Below are positions 9,429 through 19,637 of a stretch of DNA of 64,000 bases, piece after piece. Source of the stretch: Pseudomonas lutea (GTDB taxonomy: Bacteria; Pseudomonadota; Gammaproteobacteria; Pseudomonadales; Pseudomonadaceae); NCBI RefSeq assembly GCF_000759445.1, contig NZ_JRMB01000002.1, positions 558,001-622,000 on the forward strand. The letters run 5' to 3'. The stretch's first letter is position 1. Each line of letters begins with the position of its first letter. Below the pieces are notes generated by a model. That model did no database searches, had not been told where the DNA came from, and saw only the letters and a list, made by a program, of their open reading frames with translations. Both the position numbers and the translations under genes were made by a program.

Positions 9429-10172
9429 GTGAGCCCAGAACCCGATCGCCTATTCGCCCAGCCGCTGCCGCAGGTGCCCGACTTCGCCTTCAACGAAGAC
9501 GTGGTGCGGGTATTCCCGGACATGATCAAGCGCTCGGTGCCCGGCTACCCGACCATCGTTGAAAACCTTGGCGTGCTCGCGGCGCAGTTTGCGCAGCCCA
9601 ACAGCGTGCTGTATGACCTGGGCAGCTCTCTGGGCGCGGTCACTCAGGCGCTGCGCCGTCATGTGCGCACCGAAGCCTGCCGGGTGGTTGCCATCGACAA
9701 CTCATCGGCCATGGTCGAGCGCTGCCGGGAATACCTCAACGCGCAAGATTCGATGTATCAGGAATTGTTACCGGTGGAGGTCATCGACGGGGACATCCTG
9801 AGCCTTGAGTTTCAGCCGGCCTCCGTCGTCGCGCTGAACTTCACCCTGCAATTCATCGCTCCCGAGCAACGCCTCGCGTTGCTGACCCGAATTCACCGGT
9901 CATTGCTGCCTGGGGGCGCGTTGATCCTGTCGGAGAAGCTGCGCTTTGATGACGACCAGGAGCACGCGCTGCTTGCTGACCTGCACGTTGCCTTCAAACG
10001 CGCGAACGGCTACAGCGAACTGGAAATTGCGCAAAAGCGCAGCGCCATCGAAAACGTGATGAAGCCCGACAGCCTTGAGCAACACCGCGAGCGTCTGCTG
10101 GCCGCCGGCTTCACTAAAGTCGTTCCCTGGTTCCAGTGCCTTAACTTTGCCTCGTTGATTGCCTTGCCATGA
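9429..10172 (+). CDS. cmoA: Carboxy-S-adenosyl-L-methionine synthase CmoA
   Basis: The 247-residue enzyme makes carboxy-SAM from SAM and prephenate, the donor for cmo5U34 formation in tRNA anticodons. The family start ([22 protein letters not shown]) is clear, as is the SAM-binding segment YDLGSSLGA followed by [14 protein letters not shown]. The length is normal for CmoA. It starts with GTG at 9429. The stop overlaps the cmoB start by four bases (ATGA), a conserved coupling of the two enzymes. Confidence 0.95.
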   Translation: MSPEPDRLFAQPLPQVPDFAFNEDVVRVFPDMIKRSVPGYPTIVENLGVLAAQFAQPNSVLYDLGSSLGAVTQALRRHVRTEACRVVAIDNSSAMVERCREYLNAQDSMYQELLPVEVIDGDILSLEFQPASVVALNFTLQFIAPEQRLALLTRIHRSLLPGGALILSEKLRFDDDQEHALLADLHVAFKRANGYSELEIAQKRSAIENVMKPDSLEQHRERLLAAGFTKVVPWFQCLNFASLIALP

Positions 10173-11131
10173 TCGATCTCGCTCCTCTGGTCCGCCGTTT
10201 GGCGGGCACTCCCCTGTATGCGTGGGCCCAAGGCCTGCAGGCGCAACTCGATGCGAAAATGGACAAGGGTCACGGCGACCTGGAGCGCTGGCAAGGTGCG
10301 CTGAATGCCCTGCCAGACCTGACACCTAGCCGCGTCGAGCTCAAGGACGATTTCGTGCTTGAAGCCGACGACTGTGATGACGTCACTCGGGCGCAGACCC
10401 GCGCCGCCCTCATGGGCCTGTCGCCGTGGCGCAAAGGTCCGTTCGAGGTGTTCGGCGTTCATGTCGACACCGAGTGGCGCTCAGACTGGAAATGGTCGCG
10501 GGTCTCGCCCCACCTTGATCTGAAAGGCAAGCGCGTTCTGGACGTCGGCTGCGGCAATGGCTATTACCAATGGCGAATGCTGGGGGCCGGCGCCGACAGC
10601 GTCATAGGCGTGGACCCCAACTGGCTGTTCTTTTGCCAGTTTCAGGCCATGCAGCGCTACCTGCCGGGCCTGCCGGCGTGGCACTTGCCGTTCACGCTGG
10701 AAGACTTGCCTGCGCGGCTTGAAGGGTTCGACACCGTGTTTTCGATGGGCGTGCTCTACCACCGAAAATCACCGATCGATCACCTGCTTGCGCTGAAAGA
10801 CTGCCTGGTCAAAGGCGGCGAGCTGGTGCTGGAAACCATGGTGGTGGAAGGCGATGCAAATCAGGTGCTGGTGCCTGAAGACCGCTACTCGCAGATGCGC
10901 AACGTCTGGTTCCTGCCCTCGGTGCCAGCGCTGGAGCTGTGGCTGCGCCGTGCAGGCTTCGTTGATGTGCGCTGCGTTGATGTCAGCACGACGACAGTTG
11001 AAGAGCAACGCGGCACCGAGTGGATGCGCTTCCAGTCGCTGAGTGACTTCCTTGATCCGGCGGACCATAGCAAAACCGTGGAAGGCTTGCCTGCGCCGAG
11101 ACGCGCGGTGATCGTCGGGCGCAAGCCGTAA
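10169..11131 (+). CDS. cmoB: tRNA U34 carboxymethyltransferase CmoB
   Basis: This 320-residue enzyme transfers the carboxymethyl group of carboxy-SAM to 5-hydroxyuridine at the tRNA wobble base. The SAM-binding motif [15 protein letters not shown] is visible near residue 126, followed by the acidic IGVDPNWLF. The [13 protein letters not shown] segment and the C-terminal [14 protein letters not shown] are typical of CmoB. It forms a two-gene operon with cmoA. A REPIN follows its stop. Confidence 0.95.
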   Translation: MIDLAPLVRRLAGTPLYAWAQGLQAQLDAKMDKGHGDLERWQGALNALPDLTPSRVELKDDFVLEADDCDDVTRAQTRAALMGLSPWRKGPFEVFGVHVDTEWRSDWKWSRVSPHLDLKGKRVLDVGCGNGYYQWRMLGAGADSVIGVDPNWLFFCQFQAMQRYLPGLPAWHLPFTLEDLPARLEGFDTVFSMGVLYHRKSPIDHLLALKDCLVKGGELVLETMVVEGDANQVLVPEDRYSQMRNVWFLPSVPALELWLRRAGFVDVRCVDVSTTTVEEQRGTEWMRFQSLSDFLDPADHSKTVEGLPAPRRAVIVGRKP

Positions 11132-11156
11132 CCGCGGTAGTTGCCACGAGATTAAA

Positions 11157-11247
11157 TGTAGGAGCGCGCTTGCCCGCGATTGCGGTGCATCAGGTCAGGT
11201 TTCATCCACTGACAAAATGCAGCTGCGGGCAAGCGCGCTTCTCCAGG
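11157..11247. repeat. REPIN between cmoB and pdxJ
   Basis: The left arm begins TGTAGGAGCGCGCTTGCCCG; the inverted, slightly diverged right arm (about 11224-11247) reads GCGGGCAAGCGCGCTTCTCC. It fills the space between two converging genes, a common REP position. Confidence 0.85.
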
Positions 11248-11253
11248 CCCGCC

Positions 11254-12000
11254 TCAGGCCTTGGCTGCCGCCGCCAGAATCAGCGCTTTCATCTCCGACA
11301 CCGCCCCTTTGAAGCCAACAAACAGCGCATGTGCCACCAGTGCGTGCCCGATGTTCAGCTCGTTGATGCCCTTGATGGCCGCCACGGCTTCAACGTTGTG
11401 GTAGTGAAGCCCATGACCAGCGTTCACGATAAGTCCCTGGGCTACGCCGAAGGCAACACCGTCGGCGATGCGCTTGAGTTCTTCAGCGACGGCCTGCGGC
11501 GTGACGGCATCGGCATAACGGCCGGTGTGCAGTTCGATGGCTGGCGCGCCGACACGCGCCGACGCCGCGATCTGGCGCTCGTCCGCATCGATGAACAACG
11601 ACACTTCGCTGCCAATGGCAGAAAGCCGCTCGACGGCGGCCTTGATGCGCGCTTCCTGGCCGGCTACATCCAGCCCGCCCTCGGTGGTCAACTCCTGGCG
11701 GGTCTCCGGCACCAGACAGATATGCGCAGGACGAATGCGCTCGGCGAAAGCCATCATCTCTTCGGTGACGCCCATCTCGAAATTCATGCGGGTTTGCAGC
11801 ACGTCGTTGAGCAGAAGGACATCGCGCTCCTGAATATGACGGCGGTCTTCGCGCAGGTGCACGGTAATGCCGTCAGCGCCTGCCTCTTCGGCGTCCAGTG
11901 CAGCCTTGACCGGATCGGGATAACGCGTACCTCGCGCCTGACGGAGGGTAGCAACGTGGTCGATGTTCACGCCAAGCAGAATTCGGGTGCTGTGGGTCAC
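11254..12000 (-). CDS. pdxJ: Pyridoxine 5'-phosphate synthase
   Basis: The 248-residue TIM-barrel enzyme condenses 1-deoxyxylulose 5-phosphate with 3-amino-2-oxopropyl phosphate in the last ring-forming step of vitamin B6 synthesis. Family motifs are clear: [18 protein letters not shown] at the N-terminus, [13 protein letters not shown], and [13 protein letters not shown] near the end. I chose the GTG at 12000 because AGGAGA lies five bases upstream and the length then matches the family; an upstream ATG would add 18 atypical residues. It lies 118 bases after recO and is probably co-transcribed with it. Confidence 0.95.
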   Translation of the reverse strand: MTHSTRILLGVNIDHVATLRQARGTRYPDPVKAALDAEEAGADGITVHLREDRRHIQERDVLLLNDVLQTRMNFEMGVTEEMMAFAERIRPAHICLVPETRQELTTEGGLDVAGQEARIKAAVERLSAIGSEVSLFIDADERQIAASARVGAPAIELHTGRYADAVTPQAVAEELKRIADGVAFGVAQGLIVNAGHGLHYHNVEAVAAIKGINELNIGHALVAHALFVGFKGAVSEMKALILAAAAKA

Positions 12001-12118
12001 GGGGTTCTCCTGATAGTGGAACTGAACTGGGCTGGCCATTACTGGGCTGACCATTAACGCTGTTTGCCCGAGCAGGCAAGGATTTTCAGGGTTTGCGCAG
12101 CAGGGCGCCAGGGTTGCG

Positions 12119-12808
12119 CTAGAGTTTGCGAAACAATTCGCGGCTGACCAGAGGGCGCCCGCCCAGATGCACAGCCAGCGCCTGACGCATCAGCCGTTTG
12201 GCCGCCGACAACGCACCCGGCGAACTCCAGTCCGCTTCCGACATGGCCTGCAGCTCGACGCCTTGAAACAATCCCGGCTGGAACAGATACACCCGCTCGA
12301 GACCTGCGTCCACCTGCAGACGGTACATGCCGTCGCTGACCAGAGGGTCCCCATTGATGTCGGCGTCGAGGGCGAAGCCGTAACCCAGGTCATCCAGAAG
12401 CCGCCACTCGAACGAACGCAGCAACGGCTCCAGCGCACGCCCTTCGGCCAAGGCGATGAGGGTCGCTGCGTAATGCTCGAACACGCCGGGATGCGGATCT
12501 TCGGCGGGCAACAGGCGAATCAGGAGTTCATTGAGATAAAGGCCGCTGAACAGCGCCTCGCCTTCAAGCCACGCTGCGATGCCCGCGCTTTCCATCCGCC
12601 CTACGTTCTTGAGCTCTCCGCGGCCGCGAAACTCGACTTCCAGCGGCACGAACGGCCGGGCCATTGTCCCCGCCTTGCCCCGCGCGCTGCGCAGCACCGC
12701 ACGCAATCGACCCTGTGGGGTGATGAAATCCACCAGCGCACTGTTTTCGCGGTAAGCGCGACTGTGCAGGACATAAGCGAGCTGGCCGACGGGAGGGGTC
12801 TGTGACAT
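12119..12808 (-). CDS. recO: DNA repair protein RecO
   Basis: The 229-residue protein helps RecR load RecA on SSB-coated DNA in RecF-pathway repair. The N-terminal OB-fold segment ([31 protein letters not shown]) and the C-terminal helical part ([16 protein letters not shown]) are typical. The start is the ATG at 12808 (MSQTPPVGQ), giving normal length. It belongs to the rnc-era-recO-pdxJ set, with a REPIN separating it from era. Confidence 0.95.
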   Translation of the reverse strand: MSQTPPVGQLAYVLHSRAYRENSALVDFITPQGRLRAVLRSARGKAGTMARPFVPLEVEFRGRGELKNVGRMESAGIAAWLEGEALFSGLYLNELLIRLLPAEDPHPGVFEHYAATLIALAEGRALEPLLRSFEWRLLDDLGYGFALDADINGDPLVSDGMYRLQVDAGLERVYLFQPGLFQGVELQAMSEADWSSPGALSAAKRLMRQALAVHLGGRPLVSRELFRKL

Positions 12809-12854
12809 TGCTATCTCAATCGAGGAACGCAGCTGAACAAGCAATCAGAAGCGA

Positions 12855-12956
12855 CTGTGGGAGCGAGCCTCCCATGAAGACCCATGCGCAGTTGCTGGAT
12901 CTCCAGCGTTGCAATGGCGTCTTCGCAAGCAAACTCACTCCCACAGGGTGCATGTG
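12855..12956. repeat. REP pair of a second family between era and recO
   Basis: CTGTGGGAGCGAGCCT at 12855 on is mirrored by an inverted copy ending CTCACTCCCACAG at 12956. Arm ends match well and the inner parts have diverged. It differs from the TGTAGGAGCGCGC family. It fills most of the 210-base gap between recO and era. Confidence 0.75.
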
Positions 12957-13018
12957 CTGCACGATAGCGCGGGATCTGGCCGGCAGGGCATCTCCCCCAG
13001 AACGGCCGTGCCGCAGTG

Positions 13019-13921
13019 TTACAGGTCGCCGTAGCCCAGGGAGCGCAACGCACGCTCGTCATCGGACCAGCCGCCTTTGACTTTGACCCACAGATTGAGC
13101 ATGACTTTGGAGTCGAAGAGCACCTCCATGTCGCGGCGCGCGTCTGAACCGATGCGCTTGATCCGCTCGCCCTTGTCGCCAATGATGATTTTCTTCTGCC
13201 CGTCACGCTCGACCAGAATCAGCGCGTGGATGTGCAGGGTCTTGCCCTGCTGCTTGAACTGCTCGATCTCGACCGTAATCTGATACGGCAGCTCGGCACC
13301 GAGCTGACGCATGATCTTCTCGCGCACCAGCTCCGCCGCCAGGAAACGGCTGCTGCGGTCGGTGATCTGGTCCTCCGGGAAAAAGTGCTCGTTCTCGGGA
13401 AGGTGATCGGCGATGACCTTCTCCAGCGCCTCAAGGTTGTGCCCCTGCTGCGCCGAAATCGGGATGATCTGCGCGTTGGGTAGCTGCTCCTGAAGCCAGG
13501 AAAGATGCGGCATCAGCGTTCCTTTGTCTTCGATGCGGTCCGTCTTGTTCAGCGCAACGATCAAGGGCCCGGTCACGTATTGGACGCGCTCAAGGACCAT
13601 CTGGTCTTCTTCGGTCCACTTGGTCCGATCGACCACGAAGATCACCACATCGACGTCCTTCAACGCTGCCGACGCCGTTTTGTTCATGTAGCGGTTAAGC
13701 GCTTTGTCGCTGTTCTTGTGCATGCCGGGCGTGTCGACGTAAACCGCCTGCACGTTGCCTTCGGTCTTGATGCCCAGCATGTTGTGACGGGTCGTCTGCG
13801 GCTTGCGCGAGGTGATCGCCAGCTTCTGGCCAAGGATATGGTTAAGCAGCGTCGACTTGCCCACGTTTGGCCGGCCAACAATGGCGACATAGCCACAGCG
13901 TGTTGCAGGTGAATCAGTCAT
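13019..13921 (-). CDS. era: GTPase Era, ribosome assembly
   Basis: The 300-residue GTPase binds the 3' end of 16S rRNA during small-subunit maturation. The G motifs are visible: GRPNVGKST (G1), DTPGMHK (G3) and NKTD (G4). A C-terminal KH domain follows ([30 protein letters not shown]). The ATG at 13921 (MTDSPATR) gives normal length and overlaps the rnc stop by eight bases, so the two are translationally linked. Confidence 0.97.
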   Translation of the reverse strand: MTDSPATRCGYVAIVGRPNVGKSTLLNHILGQKLAITSRKPQTTRHNMLGIKTEGNVQAVYVDTPGMHKNSDKALNRYMNKTASAALKDVDVVIFVVDRTKWTEEDQMVLERVQYVTGPLIVALNKTDRIEDKGTLMPHLSWLQEQLPNAQIIPISAQQGHNLEALEKVIADHLPENEHFFPEDQITDRSSRFLAAELVREKIMRQLGAELPYQITVEIEQFKQQGKTLHIHALILVERDGQKKIIIGDKGERIKRIGSDARRDMEVLFDSKVMLNLWVKVKGGWSDDERALRSLGYGDL

Positions 13922-14603
13922 TGCCGTTCTCCACACCCAGGGCGATAAGGGCTGCGGCCGCTGCTACCTGTTCGGCAATGCGACGGCTTACGCCTTGTCC
14001 CCGGCTTTTTTCATTCAATAAAGAGATCTCGCATTCGACGAAGAAAATTCGGCAATGCGGCTCGCCCTGGATATCCACCACTTCATAGCGCGGCAGATCG
14101 CAGGCGCGTGACTGCAGAAATTCCTGCAGCCGTGTTTTGGGGTCTTTGTTGGTGTCGACCAGCGTCAGGGTTTCGAATTCGCTGGCCAGCCAGGCGAGCA
14201 CGCGATCCCTCGCCATGTCCATGCCGGCATCCAGATAGATCGCTCCGATCAGCGCTTCGAGCGCATCGGCGAGGATCGATTCGCGGCGAAAACCGCCGCT
14301 CTTCAGCTCACCCGAGCCCAGGCGCAGGTATTCGCCCAGATCGAAGCCGCGGGCCAGCAGCGCCAGGGTTTCACCCTTCACCAGGCGCGCACGCAAGCGG
14401 GACAACTGACCTTCGCGGGCCTGCGGAAAACGCTCGAACAGCGCCTCGCCAGCGACGAAATTGAGGATGGCGTCACCGAGGAATTCCAGGCGCTCATTGT
14501 TGCGGCCGGCAAAACTGCGGTGGGTCAATGCCAGGATCATCAACTCCTGGTCTTTGAAGGTGTAGCCGAGCTGACGCTCCAGGCGACTTAAAGAAACGCT
14601 CAC
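13914..14603 (-). CDS. rnc: Ribonuclease III
   Basis: The 229-residue enzyme cleaves double-stranded RNA in rRNA processing and antisense regulation. The signature [13 protein letters not shown] carries the catalytic acidic residues, and a double-stranded RNA-binding domain follows residue 150 ([11 protein letters not shown]). Length is normal. It overlaps the upstream DUF4845 gene by four bases and era by eight, forming one dense operon. Confidence 0.97.
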   Translation of the reverse strand: MSVSLSRLERQLGYTFKDQELMILALTHRSFAGRNNERLEFLGDAILNFVAGEALFERFPQAREGQLSRLRARLVKGETLALLARGFDLGEYLRLGSGELKSGGFRRESILADALEALIGAIYLDAGMDMARDRVLAWLASEFETLTLVDTNKDPKTRLQEFLQSRACDLPRYEVVDIQGEPHCRIFFVECEISLLNEKSRGQGVSRRIAEQVAAAAALIALGVENGND

Positions 14604-14977
14604 GGTTTACCCACGCTGAATTCGTGGTCGAACTTGACCACCAGATCCAGGTTCTGGATCAGCGGCTCACGTTTTTCGTATTTCAGATGGGCGAGGAACC
14701 TGTTGTTCTCCGTCGTCACAGTTAACGCCTTGTTCAAGTCCAAATCCCGAATGTTATTAACCTGCATGCCTTTGGCCACGTATGCGTAAAGCTCCCCGCT
14801 GCTGCTGACGTCTGCGGTGCGGTCAGTGCCGGCGCTCTCGATGATTTTCTTCATCGTCATGTAGTCCATGTAATGCGGCACGATCTTGGCGGCCGCACTC
14901 GCAGCAAAGCCCAGAATGGCCAGCAGTACCAGCCAGCCAATGAAGGACAGGCCTTTTTGATCATCGGCAGACGTCAT
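14600..14977 (-). CDS. DUF4845 single-pass membrane protein
   Basis: The 125-residue protein has one membrane helix near the N-terminus ([19 protein letters not shown], about residues 11-29) and a short outer domain. It matches the DUF4845 family found between lepB and rnc in many gammaproteobacteria; no function is established to my knowledge. The ATG at 14977 places the helix as in relatives; a start 48 bases upstream is possible. It overlaps rnc by four bases. Confidence 0.8.
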   Translation of the reverse strand: MTSADDQKGLSFIGWLVLLAILGFAASAAAKIVPHYMDYMTMKKIIESAGTDRTADVSSSGELYAYVAKGMQVNNIRDLDLNKALTVTTENNRFLAHLKYEKREPLIQNLDLVVKFDHEFSVGKP

Positions 14978-15077
14978 GATTGCGTTCAAGAGTAGCCCTT
15001 CCCCGTCACCTGCAAGATCCGCCACGCAACATGGCCCTGAATGACATACGGCGCTGCCAGTGGTAGCGCCGCATCGA

Positions 15078-15932
15078 TTACTTGATCAGACCGACTCGCG
15101 AGAAGTTCGGAAAGTGGCTGAGCTTGGGTTCAGGCCAGCTCATCCATACGGCGAAGGCCTTCCCGACGATGTTCTTGTCAGGGACCATCCCCAGCTCGTC
15201 CTTGGGAATATTGGGGTCATCCCAGTAACGGCTGTCGTTGGAGTTGTCGCGGTTGTCGCCCATCATGAAGTAGTGAGCGGCCGGAACCGTCCATTCATGA
15301 TCCGGCGGGGCGCGATAACGGGTCATCTCCTGACGGATCTGGTGTTCCACCTCGCCAAGCTTCTCGTTGTACAGTTCAGCGCTGCCCAGCGTTCCCGGCT
15401 CCGAACCGATCAACTGCTTGGCCACCAACTGCCCATTAACGTAGAGCTGTTTGTCGTTGGTGTAGCGAATCACGTCCCCCGGCAGACCAACTACACGCTT
15501 GATGTAGTTGACGTTGGGATCGCTCGGGTAGCGGAACACCATCACGTCGCCGCGCTGCGGATCACCCACAGGGATGACCTTGAGGTCGATCACCGGGAGG
15601 CGGATGCCATACGAAAACTTGTTGACCAGAATGAAGTCGCCCACGTCCAGCGTTGGCTTCATCGAACCCGAAGGGATCTGGAACGGCTCTACCAGAAACG
15701 AACGCAGCACCAGAACGATGAACAACACCGGGAAGAACGACTTGCCGTACTCGACGAGAAACGGCTCCTTGTTCAACCGCTCGACGACCGCGACATCAGG
15801 CTGGCTCACGCTGCCCTGATAGTTCGCTATCGCGTTGCGGCGACGCGGCGCCAATATGATCAGATCGAACAGGGCCAGCAAACCGCAGACAAACACGGCG
15901 ACGACCAGCAACAGCGGGAAATTTAGTGACAT
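15078..15932 (-). CDS. lepB: Signal peptidase I
   Basis: The 284-residue membrane protease removes signal peptides from exported proteins. Two N-terminal membrane segments are followed by the catalytic Ser in PSGSMKPTL, the catalytic Lys in YIKRVVGLPGD and the C-terminal box GDNRDNSNDSRYW. Length and motif order match the E. coli-type enzyme. It lies nine bases after lepA, the conserved lepA-lepB pair. Confidence 0.97.
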   Translation of the reverse strand: MSLNFPLLLVVAVFVCGLLALFDLIILAPRRRNAIANYQGSVSQPDVAVVERLNKEPFLVEYGKSFFPVLFIVLVLRSFLVEPFQIPSGSMKPTLDVGDFILVNKFSYGIRLPVIDLKVIPVGDPQRGDVMVFRYPSDPNVNYIKRVVGLPGDVIRYTNDKQLYVNGQLVAKQLIGSEPGTLGSAELYNEKLGEVEHQIRQEMTRYRAPPDHEWTVPAAHYFMMGDNRDNSNDSRYWDDPNIPKDELGMVPDKNIVGKAFAVWMSWPEPKLSHFPNFSRVGLIK

Positions 15933-15941
15933 AGGGCCTGA

Positions 15942-17738
15942 CTATTCCAACCTGAGCACTGCAAGGAAAGCTTCTTGTGGAATTTCCACATTGCCGACCT
16001 GCTTCATGCGTTTCTTACCGGCCTTCTGCTTTTCAAGCAGCTTGCGCTTACGGCTGACGTCGCCGCCATAACATTTGGCCAGTACGTTCTTTCTGAGCGC
16101 CTTGACAGTGGTGCGCGCGATAATCTGACCGCCAATAGCGGCCTGAATTGCCACGTCGAACATCTGACGAGGAATCAGTTCTTTCATCTTCTCGGTCAGC
16201 GCGCGGCCCTTATAGGCTGCGTTGTCACGGTGCACGATCAGCGCCAGGGCGTCGACCTTGTCGCCGTTGATCATCACATCCAGACGAACCAGATTGGCCG
16301 ACTGGTAGCGATCAAAATGATAGTCCAGCGACGCGTAACCACGGCTGGTGGACTTTAGACGGTCGAAGAAATCCAGTACCACTTCGTTCATCGGCAGATC
16401 GTAGGTGACTTGCACCTGCGTACCGAGGAACAACATGTCGTGCTGAACGCCGCGCTTCTCGATACACAACGTAATGACGTTGCCCAGGTGCTCTTGAGGC
16501 ACAAGGATATTCGCCCGCACGATCGGCTCGCGCATGTCTTCGATGGTCGAGAGGTCTGGCAGTTTCGACGGGTTGTCGACGTAAATGGTTTCACCGGTCT
16601 TCAACAGCAGCTCGAAGATTACGGTCGGTGCGGTGGTGATCAGGTCCAGGTCGTACTCGCGCTCCAGGCGCTCCTGAATGATCTCCATGTGCAGCATGCC
16701 CAGGAAGCCGCAGCGAAAACCGAAGCCCAGTGCGTCGGAGCTTTCCGGCAGGTATTGCAGCGACGAGTCATTCAGGGTCAGCTTCTGCAACGCGTCGCGG
16801 AAGTCTTCGAAGTCATCGGAGCTGACCGGGAACAGACCGGCGTAGACCTGCGGCTGGATTCGCTTGAAGCCGGGCAACACCGGGACGTCCGGAGTAGTGC
16901 TGAGGGTCAGGGTGTCACCCACAGGCGCGCCGTGAATGTCCTTGATGCCGGCAATGATGAAACCTACTTCACCGGCTTTCAGATCAACGGTGGCCGTGTG
17001 CTTGGGGTTGAACACACCCACGCTGTCGACCAGATGCATCTTGCCGGTCGACTTGACCAGAATCTTGTCGCCCTTCTTGACCCGGCCATGACGTACTCGC
17101 ACCAGCGAGACAACGCCCAGGTAGTTGTCGAACCAGGAGTCGATGATCAGCGCTTGCAGCGGATCTTCGATGTTGCCGGTCGGCGCGGGAATGGTGTGAA
17201 CGAGACGTTCGAGCACTTCGTCCACGCCCAGCCCTGTCTTGGCGCTACAGGCCACAGCGTCGGTGGCGTCAATGCCGATGATCTTTTCGATTTCTTCCTT
17301 GACGCGATCGGGATCGGCCTGTGGCAGGTCGATCTTGTTCAGGACCGGCATCACCTCCAGGCCCTGCTCAATGGCGGTATAGCAGTTGGCGACGGACTGG
17401 GCCTCGACGCCCTGACCCGCATCAACCACCAGCAACGCACCCTCACATGCCGCCAGCGAGCGGCTGACTTCATACGTGAAGTCAACGTGACCAGGGGTGT
17501 CGATGAAGTTGAGCTGGTAGGTGATCCCGTCCTTCGCCTTGTAGTACAGAGTGACGCTGTGGGCTTTGATCGTGATTCCGCGCTCGCGCTCCAGGTCCAT
17601 GGAGTCCAGCACCTGGGCTTCCATCTCGCGCTCGGACAGGCCGCCGCACATCTGGATGAACCGGTCAGCCAGCGTCGACTTGCCATGGTCAATGTGGGCG
17701 ATGATGGAGAAATTGCGGATATGACTCAAATCACTCAC
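15942..17738 (-). CDS. lepA: Translation elongation factor 4 (LepA/EF4)
   Basis: The 598-residue GTPase back-translocates or remodels stalled ribosomes. It has a G domain with [10 protein letters not shown] near residue 15 and DTPGHVD and NKID further on, EF-G-like domains, and the special LepA C-terminal domain ([22 protein letters not shown] split by the family motif). The start codon is GTG. It heads the lepA-lepB operon; the mucD terminator lies upstream. Confidence 0.97.
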   Translation of the reverse strand: MSDLSHIRNFSIIAHIDHGKSTLADRFIQMCGGLSEREMEAQVLDSMDLERERGITIKAHSVTLYYKAKDGITYQLNFIDTPGHVDFTYEVSRSLAACEGALLVVDAGQGVEAQSVANCYTAIEQGLEVMPVLNKIDLPQADPDRVKEEIEKIIGIDATDAVACSAKTGLGVDEVLERLVHTIPAPTGNIEDPLQALIIDSWFDNYLGVVSLVRVRHGRVKKGDKILVKSTGKMHLVDSVGVFNPKHTATVDLKAGEVGFIIAGIKDIHGAPVGDTLTLSTTPDVPVLPGFKRIQPQVYAGLFPVSSDDFEDFRDALQKLTLNDSSLQYLPESSDALGFGFRCGFLGMLHMEIIQERLEREYDLDLITTAPTVIFELLLKTGETIYVDNPSKLPDLSTIEDMREPIVRANILVPQEHLGNVITLCIEKRGVQHDMLFLGTQVQVTYDLPMNEVVLDFFDRLKSTSRGYASLDYHFDRYQSANLVRLDVMINGDKVDALALIVHRDNAAYKGRALTEKMKELIPRQMFDVAIQAAIGGQIIARTTVKALRKNVLAKCYGGDVSRKRKLLEKQKAGKKRMKQVGNVEIPQEAFLAVLRLE

Positions 17739-17862
17739 GGATCAACACTCGAAATAGGTTGCAGGCAGACTGCCCGCCAAAAATAGCCGGGAATTGTACC
17801 TGAAGGAACGTTCAGGCGTCACGTTCACACGCAGAGGCCAGGCGGCGTGCAGTTTCGAGCAT

Positions 17863-17890
17863 AAAAAAAGGAGCGGATCAACCGCTCCTT
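17863..17890 (-). terminator. Rho-independent terminator after mucD
   Basis: On the minus strand AAGGAGCGG and CCGCTCCTT pair around a 5-base loop and are followed by seven Ts. It lies 19 bases after the mucD stop and separates mucD from lepA. Confidence 0.92.
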
Positions 17891-17908
17891 CTTGTTCATC
17901 GTGACCTG

Positions 17909-19345
17909 TTATTCGGCCAGCTTGAACGTGATGAATGTCGCGCGGCCCTGACGCAGAACGCGCATGGACACCGAGCGATTCTTCGGCAGCCCTTTCGCCA
18001 CTTCAGTGAACTGCTTCGACGAAGTGATGGCCTGGTTGTTCAGGTGGGTGATGACATCACCTGCCTGCAACCCGATCAAGGAAGCCGGACCGTCCTGGAC
18101 ATCCTTGATGACAACGCCGCCTTTGAGGTCCAGCGATTTCATCTGCTCGGCGGTCAGGTCCACGACCGAAACGCCCAGTCGATTGCTGCTGCGCTCGACA
18201 CCGGCATCTGCCGCGCCCATCTCCTCACCCTCTGCAGGCAACGCGCCGACAGTCACAGTGAGTTTCTGCCGTTTGCCGTCGCGGATCACCTCAAGCTCGG
18301 CCTTGCTGCCGTCTTTCAGATTACCGATAAGGTGTGGCAGATCCGCAGACATGATGATCGGAGTGCCATTGGCGCTCAGGATCACGTCACCCACCTGCAA
18401 GCCGCCTTTGGCCGCCGGCCCGTCGTCAAGCACCTGGGCAACCAGAGCACCCGCCGGCTTGTCCAGACCGAAGGATTCGGCCAGGTCTTTGTTCACTTCT
18501 TGAATCACGACCCCAAGCCAGCCGCGATTGACCTTGCCGCTCGCCTTAAGCTGGTTGGCAACGTCCATGGCTACGTCGATAGGGATCGCGAACGACAGGC
18601 CCATAAAGCCGCCTGACCGCGTGAAGATCTGTGAGTTGATGCCCACCACTTCACCCGCCATGTTGAACAGCGGCCCGCCCGAGTTACCCGGGTTGATCGC
18701 TACGTCGGTCTGAATGAAGGGGACGTACGTGTCGTTGGGCAGACTGCGGCCCTTGGCACTGACAATGCCCTTGGTCACTGAGTGATCGAAGCCGAATGGC
18801 GAGCCGATGGCCAGAACCCATTCGCCCACCTTCAGCTTGTCGGAGTTACCCAGCTTGACGGTGGGCAAGTCTTTGCCATCGATTTTCAGGACGGCCACGT
18901 CAGTGCGCGGGTCAGTACCGATCAGTTTGGCCTTCATCTCGCTGCGATCGGAAAGCCGTACGAGAATCTCGTCGGCACCATCGATAACGTGATTGTTGGT
19001 GAGAATGAAGCCATCGGCTGAAATGATGAAGCCCGAGCCCAGCGACTGCGCTTCACGCTGACGATCGCCTTTGCCACCGCCAGGCGCACGAGAGCCCGGT
19101 GGCGTGCTGCGTTCAAGGAATTCGCGCAGCATCGGTGGCAGGCCTTCAAGGTCAGGCATTTGACCCTGTGCGACGGCACGATCCGGCAACTTCTGCCGGG
19201 TACTGATGTTGACGACGGCAGGGGAAGCCTGCTCCACGAGCGTGGTGAAGTCCGGCAAGGCTTCGGCCTGGGCGGTGATGGCCTGCCCCAGCATCAGCAC
19301 AGCGGCCATCCAGGCCAGATAAGGTTTCAAACGTGGTATCGACAT
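17909..19345 (-). CDS. mucD: Periplasmic serine protease MucD (DegP/HtrA family)
   Basis: The 478-residue protein is a periplasmic protease and chaperone that clears misfolded envelope proteins and dampens AlgU activation. It has a signal peptide (LAWMAAVLMLGQAITAQA), a trypsin-like domain with the His in TNNHVIDGA, the Asp in TDVAVLKID and the Ser in GNSGGPLFN, and two PDZ domains (about residues 270-360 and 385-475). The ATG at 19345 has GGGAG upstream and begins the signal peptide; a longer in-frame extension lacks one. It is separated from mucB by 292 bases with a terminator, so it may have its own promoter. Confidence 0.95.
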   Translation of the reverse strand: MSIPRLKPYLAWMAAVLMLGQAITAQAEALPDFTTLVEQASPAVVNISTRQKLPDRAVAQGQMPDLEGLPPMLREFLERSTPPGSRAPGGGKGDRQREAQSLGSGFIISADGFILTNNHVIDGADEILVRLSDRSEMKAKLIGTDPRTDVAVLKIDGKDLPTVKLGNSDKLKVGEWVLAIGSPFGFDHSVTKGIVSAKGRSLPNDTYVPFIQTDVAINPGNSGGPLFNMAGEVVGINSQIFTRSGGFMGLSFAIPIDVAMDVANQLKASGKVNRGWLGVVIQEVNKDLAESFGLDKPAGALVAQVLDDGPAAKGGLQVGDVILSANGTPIIMSADLPHLIGNLKDGSKAELEVIRDGKRQKLTVTVGALPAEGEEMGAADAGVERSSNRLGVSVVDLTAEQMKSLDLKGGVVIKDVQDGPASLIGLQAGDVITHLNNQAITSSKQFTEVAKGLPKNRSVSMRVLRQGRATFITFKLAE

Positions 19346-19459
19346 ATGGCTCCCGTGTACAACGAGCATGATTAAGCGGTACGAGCCCATGGGCTCGCGA
19401 AGCAGTCGTGTGCAGCATATCTCTGCACCGCCTGCATCTGTTCCAGTTGCCTGGGCCCT

Positions 19460-19494
19460 AAAACAACAAAGGCCACAGCTGGGAAGCTGTGACC
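19460..19494 (-). terminator. Probable terminator between mucB and mucD
   Basis: On the minus strand GGTCACAGC pairs with GCTGTGGCC (one mismatch) and is followed by TTTGTTGTTTT. It lies about 145 bases after the mucB stop, in the 292-base gap that carries mucC in P. aeruginosa. I find no mucC-like frame here. Confidence 0.7.
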
Positions 19495-19637
19495 TATAGA
19501 AAAAAACACGCCTGATTGCAACTGACAAACCCCACTACACATTTCAGAAGGGCCGGCAGAGCCCGGATCTAAAGGCCGCAGACGGGGCACGCCCCAAATG
19601 AAACCTTTTTCACAGTGGGCACCGGCGGCCGGCATCA

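Noticed and set aside
16410..17786. A long plus-strand frame opposite lepA
   Set aside because: The minus strand encodes full-length LepA with all motifs, so the plus frame is a composition artefact.
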